Shown: piece after piece, positions 9,854 through 19,204 of the stretch
How the letters are laid out: each line of letters starts with the position of its first letter
How positions within the stretch are numbered: position 1 is the first letter of the stretch
NCBI RefSeq assembly: GCF_018070075.1
Contig: NZ_JAGPXE010000009.1
Span: 124,001-188,000, forward strand
Direction of reading: 5' to 3'
DNA from: Saccharopolyspora endophytica
Lineage (GTDB): Bacteria; Actinomycetota; Actinomycetes; Mycobacteriales; Pseudonocardiaceae
Length of the DNA stretch: 64,000 nt
The notes under the pieces: generated by a model
Told to the model about the DNA's origin: nothing
What the model saw: the letters and a program-made list of their open reading frames with translations, nothing else
The model's database searches: none
Program-made: the position numbers and the translations under genes

Positions 9854-10376
9854 ATCGGCACCCTCCTCCCGTGCTCGTACCACCACGGTACCGGCGATCA
9901 CCGACGACGGCGGCGTCGTGAGGTGTCCGCCGGATCGCCCAGCGTGCCACAGAAATCTCCGAATACACACGGTCTAAAGACGTTTGTTCCCGGCGCGTTG
10001 CATCCTGGCTGGTCGGGGCGGATACGGTGGGTTGTCGATCATGGTCCGTTCGATACTCCCGGACAACCTTCCGGCACCCCTGCGGAAACACCGCGACCAC
10101 GGGTTTTTCCGTTGCGCCACAGCGCTCGTGTGCGCTCTGCGATCATCCGGGTTAACGACTCCGGCAACCGGGTGGCATTTTCGGTCCGGAGCCTCCGCAC
10201 TTCTCCCATCATTTGGAACAACTCCGGGCGTCCGGACATTCCGGACTCCGCCGAGGCGGATGCGGAGGTTGTAATCCGGATACTCCGCACTCGCGGGCCC
10301 AAAGGCTCTGGTCTACTTACCGCCGCTAGCGCACAACCGGCGTCGAATGCCGCAGGAACACTCCTGGGAGGAGTCC
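9854..10376. other. 523-bp divergent intergenic region
   Basis: No gene-like reading frame is recognisable here. It lies between arc and the first Pro/Gln-rich membrane protein gene, so it should contain both promoters. It is less GC-rich in places than its surroundings and is dense in tccgga/tccgc words. The clearest structure is the palindrome GTCCGGA-CAT-TCCGGAC at 10230-10246, followed at once by TCCGCC-ga-GGCGGA (10247-10260). I could not assign a promoter with confidence. Confidence 0.5.
10230..10246. promoter_or_regulatory. 17-bp palindrome, possible operator
   Basis: GTCCGGA, three bases, TCCGGAC: a perfect 7-bp inverted repeat about 130 bases upstream of the gene at 10377. Its size and centre resemble a dimeric regulator site, but nothing identifies the regulator. 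Confidence 0.3.
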
Positions 10377-11075
10377 ATGACCTATCCGCCGCAGCAGCCT
10401 GGACAGGGCGGGTGGGGGCAGCAACCCACGGGGAACGGATTCCCCCCTCAGCCTTCCGGCGCCCCGCAGCAGCAGCCCAACTGGTACGGCAACCAGCACA
10501 CCGGTTGGGGCCAGCAGGGCCCGGAGCAGGGACAACCCGGCCAGATGCACCCGGGTCAGCCGCAGCCCGCGCAGCCGCCGCAGCCCGGTCAACCGATGCC
10601 ACCGCAGTGGGGCAGCGAGTTCGGCCCCGGTTCGTGGCTGAAGGAGCCCGGCGGCTTCGGCGATGTCGAACCGCCCGCACCGCAGAAGTCGAAGCTGCCG
10701 GTCGTCCTCGGGATCGTCGCGGCCGTGCTGGTGCTCGCCGGAGCGGGCGTCGGCGTCTACTTCTGGCTCGGCAGCGGCCCGGGCGAACCGCGTCCGGTGG
10801 CCCAGGAGGTCGTGGCCAAGGTCAACGCGGGCGACTTCGGCACCGTCGGCGAGCTGTTCTGCGAGTCCAACAAGGCCCAGCTCGACAGCGCCATCGGCCA
10901 ACTCAAGCAGTGGAAGTTCGACGTCCGCCTCGGGGAGGTCACCCGCAACGGTGACAAGGCTTCGGCGGATCTGACCGGAACCTACGAGGCCGACGGGGCG
11001 TCCCAGCCGGTGGACCAGACGATGGGCCTCGTCGTCGAGAACGGCGAGTGGAAGGTCTGCGACCTCGGCCAGTAG
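10377..11075 (+). CDS. Pro/Gln-rich single-pass membrane protein with extracytoplasmic NTF2-like (DUF4878-type) domain
   Basis: A 232-residue protein in three parts: a cytoplasmic Gly/Pro/Gln-rich segment (1-about 95, starting MTYPPQQPGQGGWGQQ), one transmembrane helix (about 102-125, LPVVLGIVAAVLVLAGAGVG), and a globular outer domain of about 105 residues that begins PRPVAQEVVAKVNAGDFGTV. The outer domain holds two cysteines (LFCESNK and WKVCD), probably a disulfide. The layout is like Rv0361/DUF4878-type envelope proteins; function is unknown. The ATG at 10377 follows gggaggag. It is the first of a tandem paralogous pair. Confidence 0.78.
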   Translation: MTYPPQQPGQGGWGQQPTGNGFPPQPSGAPQQQPNWYGNQHTGWGQQGPEQGQPGQMHPGQPQPAQPPQPGQPMPPQWGSEFGPGSWLKEPGGFGDVEPPAPQKSKLPVVLGIVAAVLVLAGAGVGVYFWLGSGPGEPRPVAQEVVAKVNAGDFGTVGELFCESNKAQLDSAIGQLKQWKFDVRLGEVTRNGDKASADLTGTYEADGASQPVDQTMGLVVENGEWKVCDLGQ

Positions 11076-11123
11076 CCGGGGCGCATCGAGGGGAACAACA
11101 GAAAAGATTCAGGGGGAACACCA

Positions 11124-11846
11124 GTGACGTACCCACCGCAGCAGCCGCCCGGCCAGGGCGGATGGGGGCAGCAGCCCGGTGGCCAGTACCCGCAGCAACC
11201 CGGCGGGCAGTTCCCGCCGAGCGGCGGGCAGCAGTACCCGCAGCAGCCCGGCGGCGCCTACCCGCCCAGCGGGGGCCAGCAGTACCCGCAGCAGCCGCAA
11301 GCGGGATACCCGCAGCAGCCGTACCCGAGCCCGTACGGCCAGCCCGGCTACGGCGGTCAGCCGCCCAAGAAGAAGTCCCCGCTGCCGTGGATCCTCGGCG
11401 GCGTCGGCGGCCTCGTCGTCATCGGCGTGATCATCGCCCTCGTCCTCGCCTTCACCGGCGGCCCGGGCGATCCTCGACCCGTCGCGCAGCAGGCCGTGGA
11501 CATGATGAACGCCAAGGACTTCGCCGGGGTGCAGAGCCTCACCTGCGACAAGTCCAGCAGGAAGCTGCAGGACATGGTCGACATGATGGAGGGCAAGGGC
11601 TCCCAGTTCGACCAGCTCAAGAAGATGGGCGCCTCCGATGCGGACATCCAGAAGATGCTCGACAGCTTGGAGATGAAGTTCACCCTCGGCCAGGTCATCG
11701 ACAACGGCGATGACACCGCCACCGCGCAGTTCAACGGCACGATGTCCCTCCACATGGAGGTCATGGGGCGGACGGTTGATCGGGATCTCCCGATCAACGA
11801 GACGAACGACCTGATCGTCGAGGGCGGCGAGTGGAAGCTCTGCTGA
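11124..11846 (+). CDS. Second Pro/Gln-rich single-pass membrane protein (paralogue)
   Basis: A 240-residue paralogue of the preceding gene, 48 bases downstream and clearly a tandem duplicate. The cytoplasmic part contains repeated QQYPQQPGG/QFPPSGG blocks (residues about 20-65), then a transmembrane helix (about 88-112, PWILGGVGGLVVIGVIIALV), then an outer domain starting DPRPVAQQAVDMMNAKDFAG. It too has two cysteines (SLTCDK and the C-terminal WKLC, the last residue being Cys), matching the paralogue. Translation starts at GTG 11124 behind aggggga. Function is unknown; secretion-linked or envelope sensing roles are only guesses. Confidence 0.78.
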   Translation: MTYPPQQPPGQGGWGQQPGGQYPQQPGGQFPPSGGQQYPQQPGGAYPPSGGQQYPQQPQAGYPQQPYPSPYGQPGYGGQPPKKKSPLPWILGGVGGLVVIGVIIALVLAFTGGPGDPRPVAQQAVDMMNAKDFAGVQSLTCDKSSRKLQDMVDMMEGKGSQFDQLKKMGASDADIQKMLDSLEMKFTLGQVIDNGDDTATAQFNGTMSLHMEVMGRTVDRDLPINETNDLIVEGGEWKLC

Positions 11847-11890
11847 CCGCGCGCTCGGTGGTGAGCAGGGTCTTCTGACCGGAGAGACAC

Positions 11891-11932
11891 GAGAACGGGC
11901 CCGTACCGGAAGTTCGGTACGGGCCCGTTCTC
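11891..11932. terminator. Bidirectional hairpin terminator
   Basis: A perfect 18-bp inverted repeat (11891-11908 with 11915-11932) with a 6-base loop, placed between the convergent membrane protein gene and trmI (whose stop is at 11940). It can serve both strands. Confidence 0.85.
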
Positions 11933-11939
11933 CGTCGTG

Positions 11940-14105
<2,166 letters not shown>

Positions 14106-14106
14106 T

Positions 14107-14112
14107 TAGGGT
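14107..14112 (+). promoter_or_regulatory. -10 box of the RecB-like gene
   Basis: TAGGGT, 8 bases before the ATG at 14121, with no ribosome binding site between. Confidence 0.42.
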
Positions 14113-14120
14113 CAGTGCTC

Positions 14121-15002
14121 ATGGCTGAGACCGCGCAGCAGGAACCCGAGCAGGCGACCCGCCGGCGCCCGGCGCTTTCGCCGTCGCGGGCCGGGGATTT
14201 CAAGCAGTGCCCGCTGCTCTACCGCTTCCGCGCGGTGGACCGGCTGCCGGAGAAGGCCACGCGCGCGCAGGTGCGCGGCACGGTGGTGCACTCGGTGCTG
14301 GAGCGGCTCTACGGCCTGCCCACCGAGCAGCGCGACCGGCAGAAGGCCGGGGACCTGCTGACGCCGGCGTGGGAGGAGATCCTCGCCGAGCAGCCGGAGC
14401 TGGCCGAGCTCTTCGAAGGCCCGGACGACCCGGAGCTGGCCAAGTGGCTGAAGTCCGCGAGCGGGCTGCTCGACGCCTACTTCGAGATGGAGGACCCGCA
14501 GCGGTTGCAGCCGGAGGCGTGCGAGCTGCGGGTCGAGACCGAGCTCCCCTCGGGCGTGCTGCTGCGCGGCTTCATCGACCGGGTCGACGTCGCGCCGACC
14601 GGTGAGATCCGCTTGGTGGACTACAAGACAGGCAACGCGCCGCGCGAGATCGGCGAAGCCAAGGCGATGTTCCAGATGAAGTTCTACGCCTTGGTGCTGT
14701 GGCGGTTGCGCGGCGAGATCCCCCGCCAGCTGCTGCTGATGTACCTGGCGAACAAGCAGAAGCTCGCCTACTCCCCCGACGAGGACGAGTTGCGCCGCTT
14801 CGAGCGGACTCTCGAGGCGATCTGGCAGGCGATCCTGCGCGCGGGCAAGACCGGGGACTTCCGGCCGAATCCGAGCAAGCTCTGCGACTACTGCGATCAC
14901 AAAGCCCTCTGCCCGGCGTTCGGCGGAACCCCGCCGCCCTACCCGGGCTGGCCGGAAGACCCCGCCACCAACGAGGAGTCCATCCTGGACCGAACGGACT
15001 GA
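14121..15002 (+). CDS. RecB-family PD-(D/E)XK exonuclease with Fe-S cluster motif
   Basis: A 293-residue single-domain nuclease. The PD-(D/E)XK core is LRGFIDRVDVA followed by RLVDYKTG. One cysteine near the N-terminus (SRAGDFKQCPLLYRF) together with the C-terminal CDYCDHKALCPAF gives the four-cysteine arrangement of AddB/Cas4-type nucleases that hold a 4Fe-4S cluster. It is the equivalent of M. tuberculosis Rv2119, also beside trmI. Start ATG 14121 lacks a ribosome binding site and has a -10 box eight bases before. DNA repair or recombination is likely, partner unknown. Confidence 0.9.
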   Translation: MAETAQQEPEQATRRRPALSPSRAGDFKQCPLLYRFRAVDRLPEKATRAQVRGTVVHSVLERLYGLPTEQRDRQKAGDLLTPAWEEILAEQPELAELFEGPDDPELAKWLKSASGLLDAYFEMEDPQRLQPEACELRVETELPSGVLLRGFIDRVDVAPTGEIRLVDYKTGNAPREIGEAKAMFQMKFYALVLWRLRGEIPRQLLLMYLANKQKLAYSPDEDELRRFERTLEAIWQAILRAGKTGDFRPNPSKLCDYCDHKALCPAFGGTPPPYPGWPEDPATNEESILDRTD

Positions 15003-15037
15003 CAGGCCCTGCCCCACAGCGGAACGAGCGTCAGGCA

Positions 15038-15197
15038 AGCGACGAAGTCGTTTCCTCTTTCACCACCTGAGCAACTTGCACCGCCGCGGGTTCTCAGACG
15101 TCTTCTGGTGAGGACAGCCGCAGCGCCGTGTATTGGTCATACATCAGTCGCGGATCCCGGAGCCAGAAGGCGTCTGAGGTTCCGCTACCCGCACCGC
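15038..15197 (+). repeat. Structured intergenic element, copy A (full)
   Basis: About 160 bp between the convergent RecB-like and VOC genes. Parts: P0 hairpin AGCGAC-gaa-GTCGTT (15038-15052); spacer ending gcaacttgcaccgcc; P1 stem of 16 bp (15093-15108 with 15163-15178, one G-U); P2 CCGC/GCGG (15118-15121 with 15150-15153); apical hairpin TGTAT/ATACA within gccgtgtattggtcataca; 3' end ccgctacccgcaccgc. Three other full copies in this window share the layout with covarying stems. Confidence 0.85.
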
Positions 15198-15211
15198 TGA
15201 GCAAAAAGAGA

Positions 15212-16075
15212 TCAATCCTCGTAAGGGTCGTAATTGGCCGCGGTGCCGAAGTCGCCTGCTTGGCTCGGGTCGATGACCGCGAAGCGAGCGCCGGTGGGGT
15301 CCCGCAGCACGGCCATGCGGCCGATGCTGGAGTCGTACGGGTCGACGCGGACGCGACCGCCGTTGGCGATGGCGGTGCGGACCAGTTCGTCCGTGCCGAT
15401 CTCGGCGTCGACGCCCAGGTACAGCAGCCAGTGCGGGTGCGTGGACTCGGTGATGAAGTCGCGGATCATGCTGACCCGCGCCAGCACCGATTCGTCGCCC
15501 AGGTACCAGACCGAGTAGTCCGAGCGGTGCTCGGTGCCGAACTGCTCCGCGGTGTAGCCGAAGAGCTCCTGGAAGAAGTTGTCGGCGGTCTGCGCCTTGA
15601 TGGTGACCAGCTCGGCCCACATCAGGGTGCCCGGCAGACCGACGTCGAACTGCCAGGACTCCTCCGGCTCCAGCAGCCCGAACTCGGCGTCGGAGGGACC
15701 GACCATGACGGCCTTGCGGCCCACCTGGGGAACCGAGTTCAGCGGGACGGTCTGCACCGCGCCGTGCTGCTCGGCCTCGGCGACCTTCTCGGCGCAGTCG
15801 GCGGCCGCGAGGTAGATCCGCCACATCGACTGGTCACCGGAGGCCGCGCGCAGGCTCGCCACCGGGAACCCGTCGCGCAAGGCGATGACGTGCTCCCCGG
15901 AAGCCGGGTCGGAGTGGGTCTCGTACTCCCAGTCGAACAGGTTCGCGTAGAACTCCCGCGCCCTGTCCAGGTTGGTGGTGATCAGCTCGATCCAGCAGGG
16001 CATGCCTGCGTAGAGCTGCCACTGCGGAGGCGTCTTCCCCGGGACCACTACTGCCATATGCGTGCCAACCCCCAT
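15212..16075 (-). CDS. VOC-family protein with two glyoxalase-like domains
   Basis: A 287-residue protein with two tandem vicinal-oxygen-chelate domains. The first begins PCWIELITTNLDRAREFYAN and the second LMWAELVTIKAQTADNFFQE; each has the beta-alpha-beta-beta-beta pattern (FDWEYET, LFGYTAEQF) and each ends in a GGxxxVxPxD / GRMAVLRDPTGARFAV-like strand pair. Such two-domain proteins are common in actinomycetes and mostly uncharacterised; metal ligands cannot be fixed by eye. Start ATG 16075, with ATG 16057 as an alternative. Confidence 0.8.
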   Translation of the reverse strand: MGVGTHMAVVVPGKTPPQWQLYAGMPCWIELITTNLDRAREFYANLFDWEYETHSDPASGEHVIALRDGFPVASLRAASGDQSMWRIYLAAADCAEKVAEAEQHGAVQTVPLNSVPQVGRKAVMVGPSDAEFGLLEPEESWQFDVGLPGTLMWAELVTIKAQTADNFFQELFGYTAEQFGTEHRSDYSVWYLGDESVLARVSMIRDFITESTHPHWLLYLGVDAEIGTDELVRTAIANGGRVRVDPYDSSIGRMAVLRDPTGARFAVIDPSQAGDFGTAANYDPYED

Positions 16076-16152
16076 GGGCGTCGTCCAAGATCGTCACGTT
16101 CGAAACTACCCCGCAGGTGTGACAACCGTGGAGGCGCCGGACGAACTCGCGC

Positions 16153-16189
16153 TCACCTCGCCCAGCCTCTCTCGGCGCGGGCGAGGTGA
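16153..16189 (-). terminator. Hairpin downstream of hisG
   Basis: A perfect 11-bp inverted repeat tcacctcgccc / gggcgaggtga (16153-16163 with 16179-16189), 15-base loop, about 95 bases after the hisG stop. Likely terminator of the HAD-HSD-hisE-hisG run. Confidence 0.5.
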
Positions 16190-16283
16190 ACACGATCGGG
16201 AGAACGGTTCGCCCGAATGGAGCACCAGGGGTGCGGTTCTGGTCCGAACCGTCCGCGATCGGGGTTCGGAGCAGAACGGTCCG

Positions 16284-17132
16284 TCAGAGGCGGCAGGCCC
16301 GGATGTCCGAGGACAGGATCGCCTTCGCCCCCACGGCCGCGAGGCGGTCCATGATCGCCGGGGCGTCCTTGCGGGAGACCATGGCGCGGACCGCGACCCA
16401 CCGCTCATCCGCCAGCGGTGCCATGGTCGGCGACTCCAGGCCCGGGGTCATCTTCGTGGCGTCGTCGAGCAGGTCCTTCGGGCAGTTGTAGTCCAGCATC
16501 ACGTACTGCTGCGCGAACACCACGCCCTGCAGCCGCGCGATCAGCTGGTTCTTCGCCTGCACCTGGTCGGAGTCGCGGCGCTCGAGGACCACGGCCTCGG
16601 ACTTGCAGATCGGGTCGCCGAAGGCCACCAGGCCGTGCTGGCGCAGGGTGCGGCCCGAGCCGACGACGTCGGCGATCGCGTCGGCGACGCCGAGCTGGAT
16701 CGAGATCTCCACCGCCCCGTCCAGCCGGATCACCTCGGCCGTCACCCCGTACCGGGCCAGGTCGTCGGAGACCAGCCGCGGGTACGAGGTGGCGATCCGC
16801 TTGCCCTGCAGGTCGGCCACGGTCCACTCACCGGCGTCGGCCGGGGCCGCGTAGCGGAAGGTCGATCCGCCGAAGCCCAGCGCCAGCCGCTCGTCGACCG
16901 GAGCCCCGGAGTCCAGCGCCAGGTCGCGGCCGGTCAGGCCGAGGTCGAGCTCGCCGGAGCCGACGTAGATGGCGATGTCCTTGGGCCGGAGGAAGAAGAA
17001 CTCGACCTCGTTGGCGTTGTCGATCACGGTCAGGTCCCGCTGCTCATGGCGCTGCCGGTACCCGGCTTCCGCGAGCATCTCGGACGCGGGACCGGCAAGC
17101 GTGCCCTTGTTGGGCACTGCAACGCGCAGCAT
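16284..17132 (-). CDS. hisG: ATP phosphoribosyltransferase (long form)
   Basis: A 282-residue long-form HisG, catalysing the first step of histidine synthesis (ATP plus PRPP to phosphoribosyl-ATP). It opens [20 protein letters not shown], shows the periplasmic-binding-protein-like catalytic domains ([19 protein letters not shown]; the PRPP loop [16 protein letters not shown]) and a C-terminal regulatory domain (from about 210) that binds histidine in long-form enzymes. Downstream of hisE by 32 bases, in the same order as M. tuberculosis Rv2122c-Rv2121c. Confidence 0.96.
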   Translation of the reverse strand: MLRVAVPNKGTLAGPASEMLAEAGYRQRHEQRDLTVIDNANEVEFFFLRPKDIAIYVGSGELDLGLTGRDLALDSGAPVDERLALGFGGSTFRYAAPADAGEWTVADLQGKRIATSYPRLVSDDLARYGVTAEVIRLDGAVEISIQLGVADAIADVVGSGRTLRQHGLVAFGDPICKSEAVVLERRDSDQVQAKNQLIARLQGVVFAQQYVMLDYNCPKDLLDDATKMTPGLESPTMAPLADERWVAVRAMVSRKDAPAIMDRLAAVGAKAILSSDIRACRL

Positions 17133-17164
17133 TGAACCTGTTCTCCTCGTGTTCGGGTGTTGAT

Positions 17165-17446
17165 CTACAGGTAGCGGTAGACGTCCTCTAGGGACAGTCC
17201 GCGACCCAGCATGATGACCTGCAGCCGGTAGAGCAGCTGCGAGATCTCCTCGGCGAGTTCCTCATCGGACTCGTGCTCAGCGGCCAGCCAGACTTCGCCG
17301 GCCTCCTCCAGGACCTTCTTGCCCTGGGCGTGCACACCGGATTCGAGCGCGGCCACCGTCGAGGAGCCCTCGGGGCGGGTCCGGGCACGTTCCTGCAGCT
17401 CGGCGAACAACTCGTCGAAGGTCTTCACAGTCCTCGATCCTTGCAT
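17165..17446 (-). CDS. hisE: Phosphoribosyl-ATP pyrophosphatase
   Basis: A 93-residue all-alpha NTP-pyrophosphohydrolase that performs the second step of histidine synthesis. The MazG-like metal motif is visible in [18 protein letters not shown] and the following [15 protein letters not shown]. The start at 17446 ([17 protein letters not shown]) matches the mycobacterial protein in length; a GTG at 17428 just before KTFDELF, with gagg upstream, is an alternative. The other his genes are not in this window. Confidence 0.95.
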   Translation of the reverse strand: MQGSRTVKTFDELFAELQERARTRPEGSSTVAALESGVHAQGKKVLEEAGEVWLAAEHESDEELAEEISQLLYRLQVIMLGRGLSLEDVYRYL

Positions 17447-17502
17447 CCGTCCTGGGCGGGTTCACATCGGACCCGTCCGTTTGCGGGCTCGATCACGGCC
17501 GA

Positions 17503-18447
17503 TCAGCGGAAGCCGGTGGTGGCTTCCAGGACCGCGCCGAGCGTGTCCTTGATCATCGCAAGGCCGGCCCCGTGCGGGCTGGAGCGGCCTCCGGAGACCA
17601 CGACCTGGCCGGCGTCACCGCAGTCGTAGCGCACCGCCTTCTCGGGCCCTCGCAGCGCGCCCAGAGCGGAGGTCTCCGGTTCGGGCGTCAACGCCACCCG
17701 GACCACGCCGGGCTCGTCGCGCACCGCGCCGGCGACCTGCCGCAGCCGGTGACCTGCGGGAACGGATGGCAGCGGAGGGGCGATCGGCTCGGCTGGGACC
17801 CGGATGCCGGCCGGGTCCCAGCCCCACAGCAGGGCGCTGAGCAGCCGCAGCTTGGTCGCCGCGTCGCCCCCGGAGAGGTCGTTGCTCGGGTCGGCCTCGG
17901 CGATGCCCGCGCGCTGCGCCTCGGCGACGGCGCCGTCCAGGTCCGCGCCGTCGGCGAGCCGGTCGAGGACGAAGGTGGCGGTGCCGTTCACGCAGCCGGA
18001 GACCGCGCGCACGTCGAAGCCTCGCAGCACCGATCGCGCCAGGTCACCGGCGGGCATCGCGGCGCCGGTGGCGCCCGAGACGCGCACCGACCGACCGGCG
18101 GCGTCGGCCGCTGCGGCGAGCTCGTTCCAGTGCGTGAGCAGGTGCGACTTGGTCGCGGTGACCACGTGGGCACCCGCGTTCAGCGCCTGCAGCGCCTCCC
18201 GGGCCGCGCGGCCGTCGCCGTCGGAGGGCACGGCCTGGGCGAACACCCGCGCGCCGGTGCGCTCCAGCAGCTCGGGCAGGTCGGTGAGCGGTCCCCACTC
18301 CCCCGCTTCGCGCTGGCGTTCCCGGCCGCGCACGGCCACCACCTGCAGGTCCAGGCCGTGCTGCCGCCCGCGCTCGGCGACGAGGTCGGCGTAGGCCCGG
18401 CCGACCGGCCCGTGGCCGGCCAGCACGATCGGGACCGGTCCGCTCAC
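17503..18447 (-). CDS. Homoserine dehydrogenase-like protein, no ACT domain
   Basis: A 314-residue protein with the two core parts of homoserine dehydrogenase: an NAD(P)-binding domain (VLAGHGPVGRAYADLV; VVTATKSHLLTHWNEL) and the catalytic domain (GCVNGTATFVLDRL; AQRAGIAEADPSNDLSGGDA followed by ATKLRLLS, holding the Asp and Lys of the active site). It lacks the C-terminal ACT domain of the usual actinobacterial Hom. GTG 18447 overlaps the upstream HAD stop as GTGA, so the two are translationally coupled. The glycine-rich loop (GHGPVG) and the SGATGAAMP segment differ from the usual EASVGGGIP, so the true substrate may not be aspartate semialdehyde. Confidence 0.72.
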   Translation of the reverse strand: MSGPVPIVLAGHGPVGRAYADLVAERGRQHGLDLQVVAVRGRERQREAGEWGPLTDLPELLERTGARVFAQAVPSDGDGRAAREALQALNAGAHVVTATKSHLLTHWNELAAAADAAGRSVRVSGATGAAMPAGDLARSVLRGFDVRAVSGCVNGTATFVLDRLADGADLDGAVAEAQRAGIAEADPSNDLSGGDAATKLRLLSALLWGWDPAGIRVPAEPIAPPLPSVPAGHRLRQVAGAVRDEPGVVRVALTPEPETSALGALRGPEKAVRYDCGDAGQVVVSGGRSSPHGAGLAMIKDTLGAVLEATTGFR

Positions 18448-19115
18448 GCGGCCGGTGCGAGCAGCTCGCCCAGCGCTGCGATGTCGACATCGGCCAGCGA
18501 GTCGCGCAGCGTGCGGCGAGGACCGGGCGTCAGCGGCACCTCGCACGGGATCGCCAGCACCGCGCAGCCAGCGGCCTCGGCGGAGGCCACGCCGGTGGGC
18601 GAGTCCTCGACCGCGACGCAGTCGGCGGGGTCGACGCCGAGCAGGCGAGCGGCCTTGAGGTACGGCTCGGGATCGGGCTTGTTCTTGCCCTCGACCTCGT
18701 CTCCGCAGACGGTGACGTCGAAGGAGTCGTGCCCCAGGGTGTCCAGCGCGAGGTCGGTGAGCGGGCGGATCGTGGAGGTCACCAGCGCGGTGCGCAGCCC
18801 CAGCTCCTTGGCGCGGCGCAGCGCCTCCTCGGCTCCCGGCCGCCAGGGCAGGCCCTCGCCGAACAGCTCGGTCATGCGGCGCGCGACCCAGCTGGCGGCA
18901 CCGGCGATCTCGGAGTTCCCGTCCGGCAGGCCCAGGTCGACGAGCAGCAGGCGCATGCTGCGGGTCATGTTGGAGCCGACCATGTCCTCGCGGGTCTGCT
19001 GCGAGAGGCTCCCGCCTCGATGCGCCGCGTAGTCGTCGAGCGCGATGGTCCAGAGCTTCTCGGAATCGACGAGCGTGCCGTCCATGTCGAACAGCACGGC
19101 GGCGGGCTGAGCCAC
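18444..19115 (-). CDS. HAD-superfamily phosphatase (beta-phosphoglucomutase-like)
   Basis: A 223-residue HAD subfamily IA hydrolase. Motif I is LFDMDGTLVDSE, motif II the Thr/Ser of ALVTSTIRPL, motif III the Lys of GKNKPDPEPYLKAA and motif IV VAVEDSPTGVASAEAAG. A helical cap follows motif I. It likely dephosphorylates a small metabolite; the substrate is not evident. Start GTG 19115 with ggag upstream. Its stop overlaps the start of the homoserine dehydrogenase-like gene by four bases, suggesting a linked step, perhaps removal of phosphate from the partner's product. Confidence 0.87.
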   Translation of the reverse strand: MAQPAAVLFDMDGTLVDSEKLWTIALDDYAAHRGGSLSQQTREDMVGSNMTRSMRLLLVDLGLPDGNSEIAGAASWVARRMTELFGEGLPWRPGAEEALRRAKELGLRTALVTSTIRPLTDLALDTLGHDSFDVTVCGDEVEGKNKPDPEPYLKAARLLGVDPADCVAVEDSPTGVASAEAAGCAVLAIPCEVPLTPGPRRTLRDSLADVDIAALGELLAPAA

Positions 19116-19204
19116 GCGAACACTCCGTTCAATGAGGTGGAAGGACCACCTTCAGTACACACGACCCTCTGTACCGATTCCTACCCAAAGTGTCCGAAGA
19201 CTCC

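Noticed and set aside
7070-10954. A nearly 1300-codon plus-strand open frame
   Set aside because: It is antisense to the aldo-keto reductase and arc; no recognisable domains or codon pattern.
11164-11320. Tandem DNA repeat
   Set aside because: The short repeats code for the QQYPQQPGG blocks of the membrane protein and keep frame, so they are treated as protein repeats rather than a separate element.
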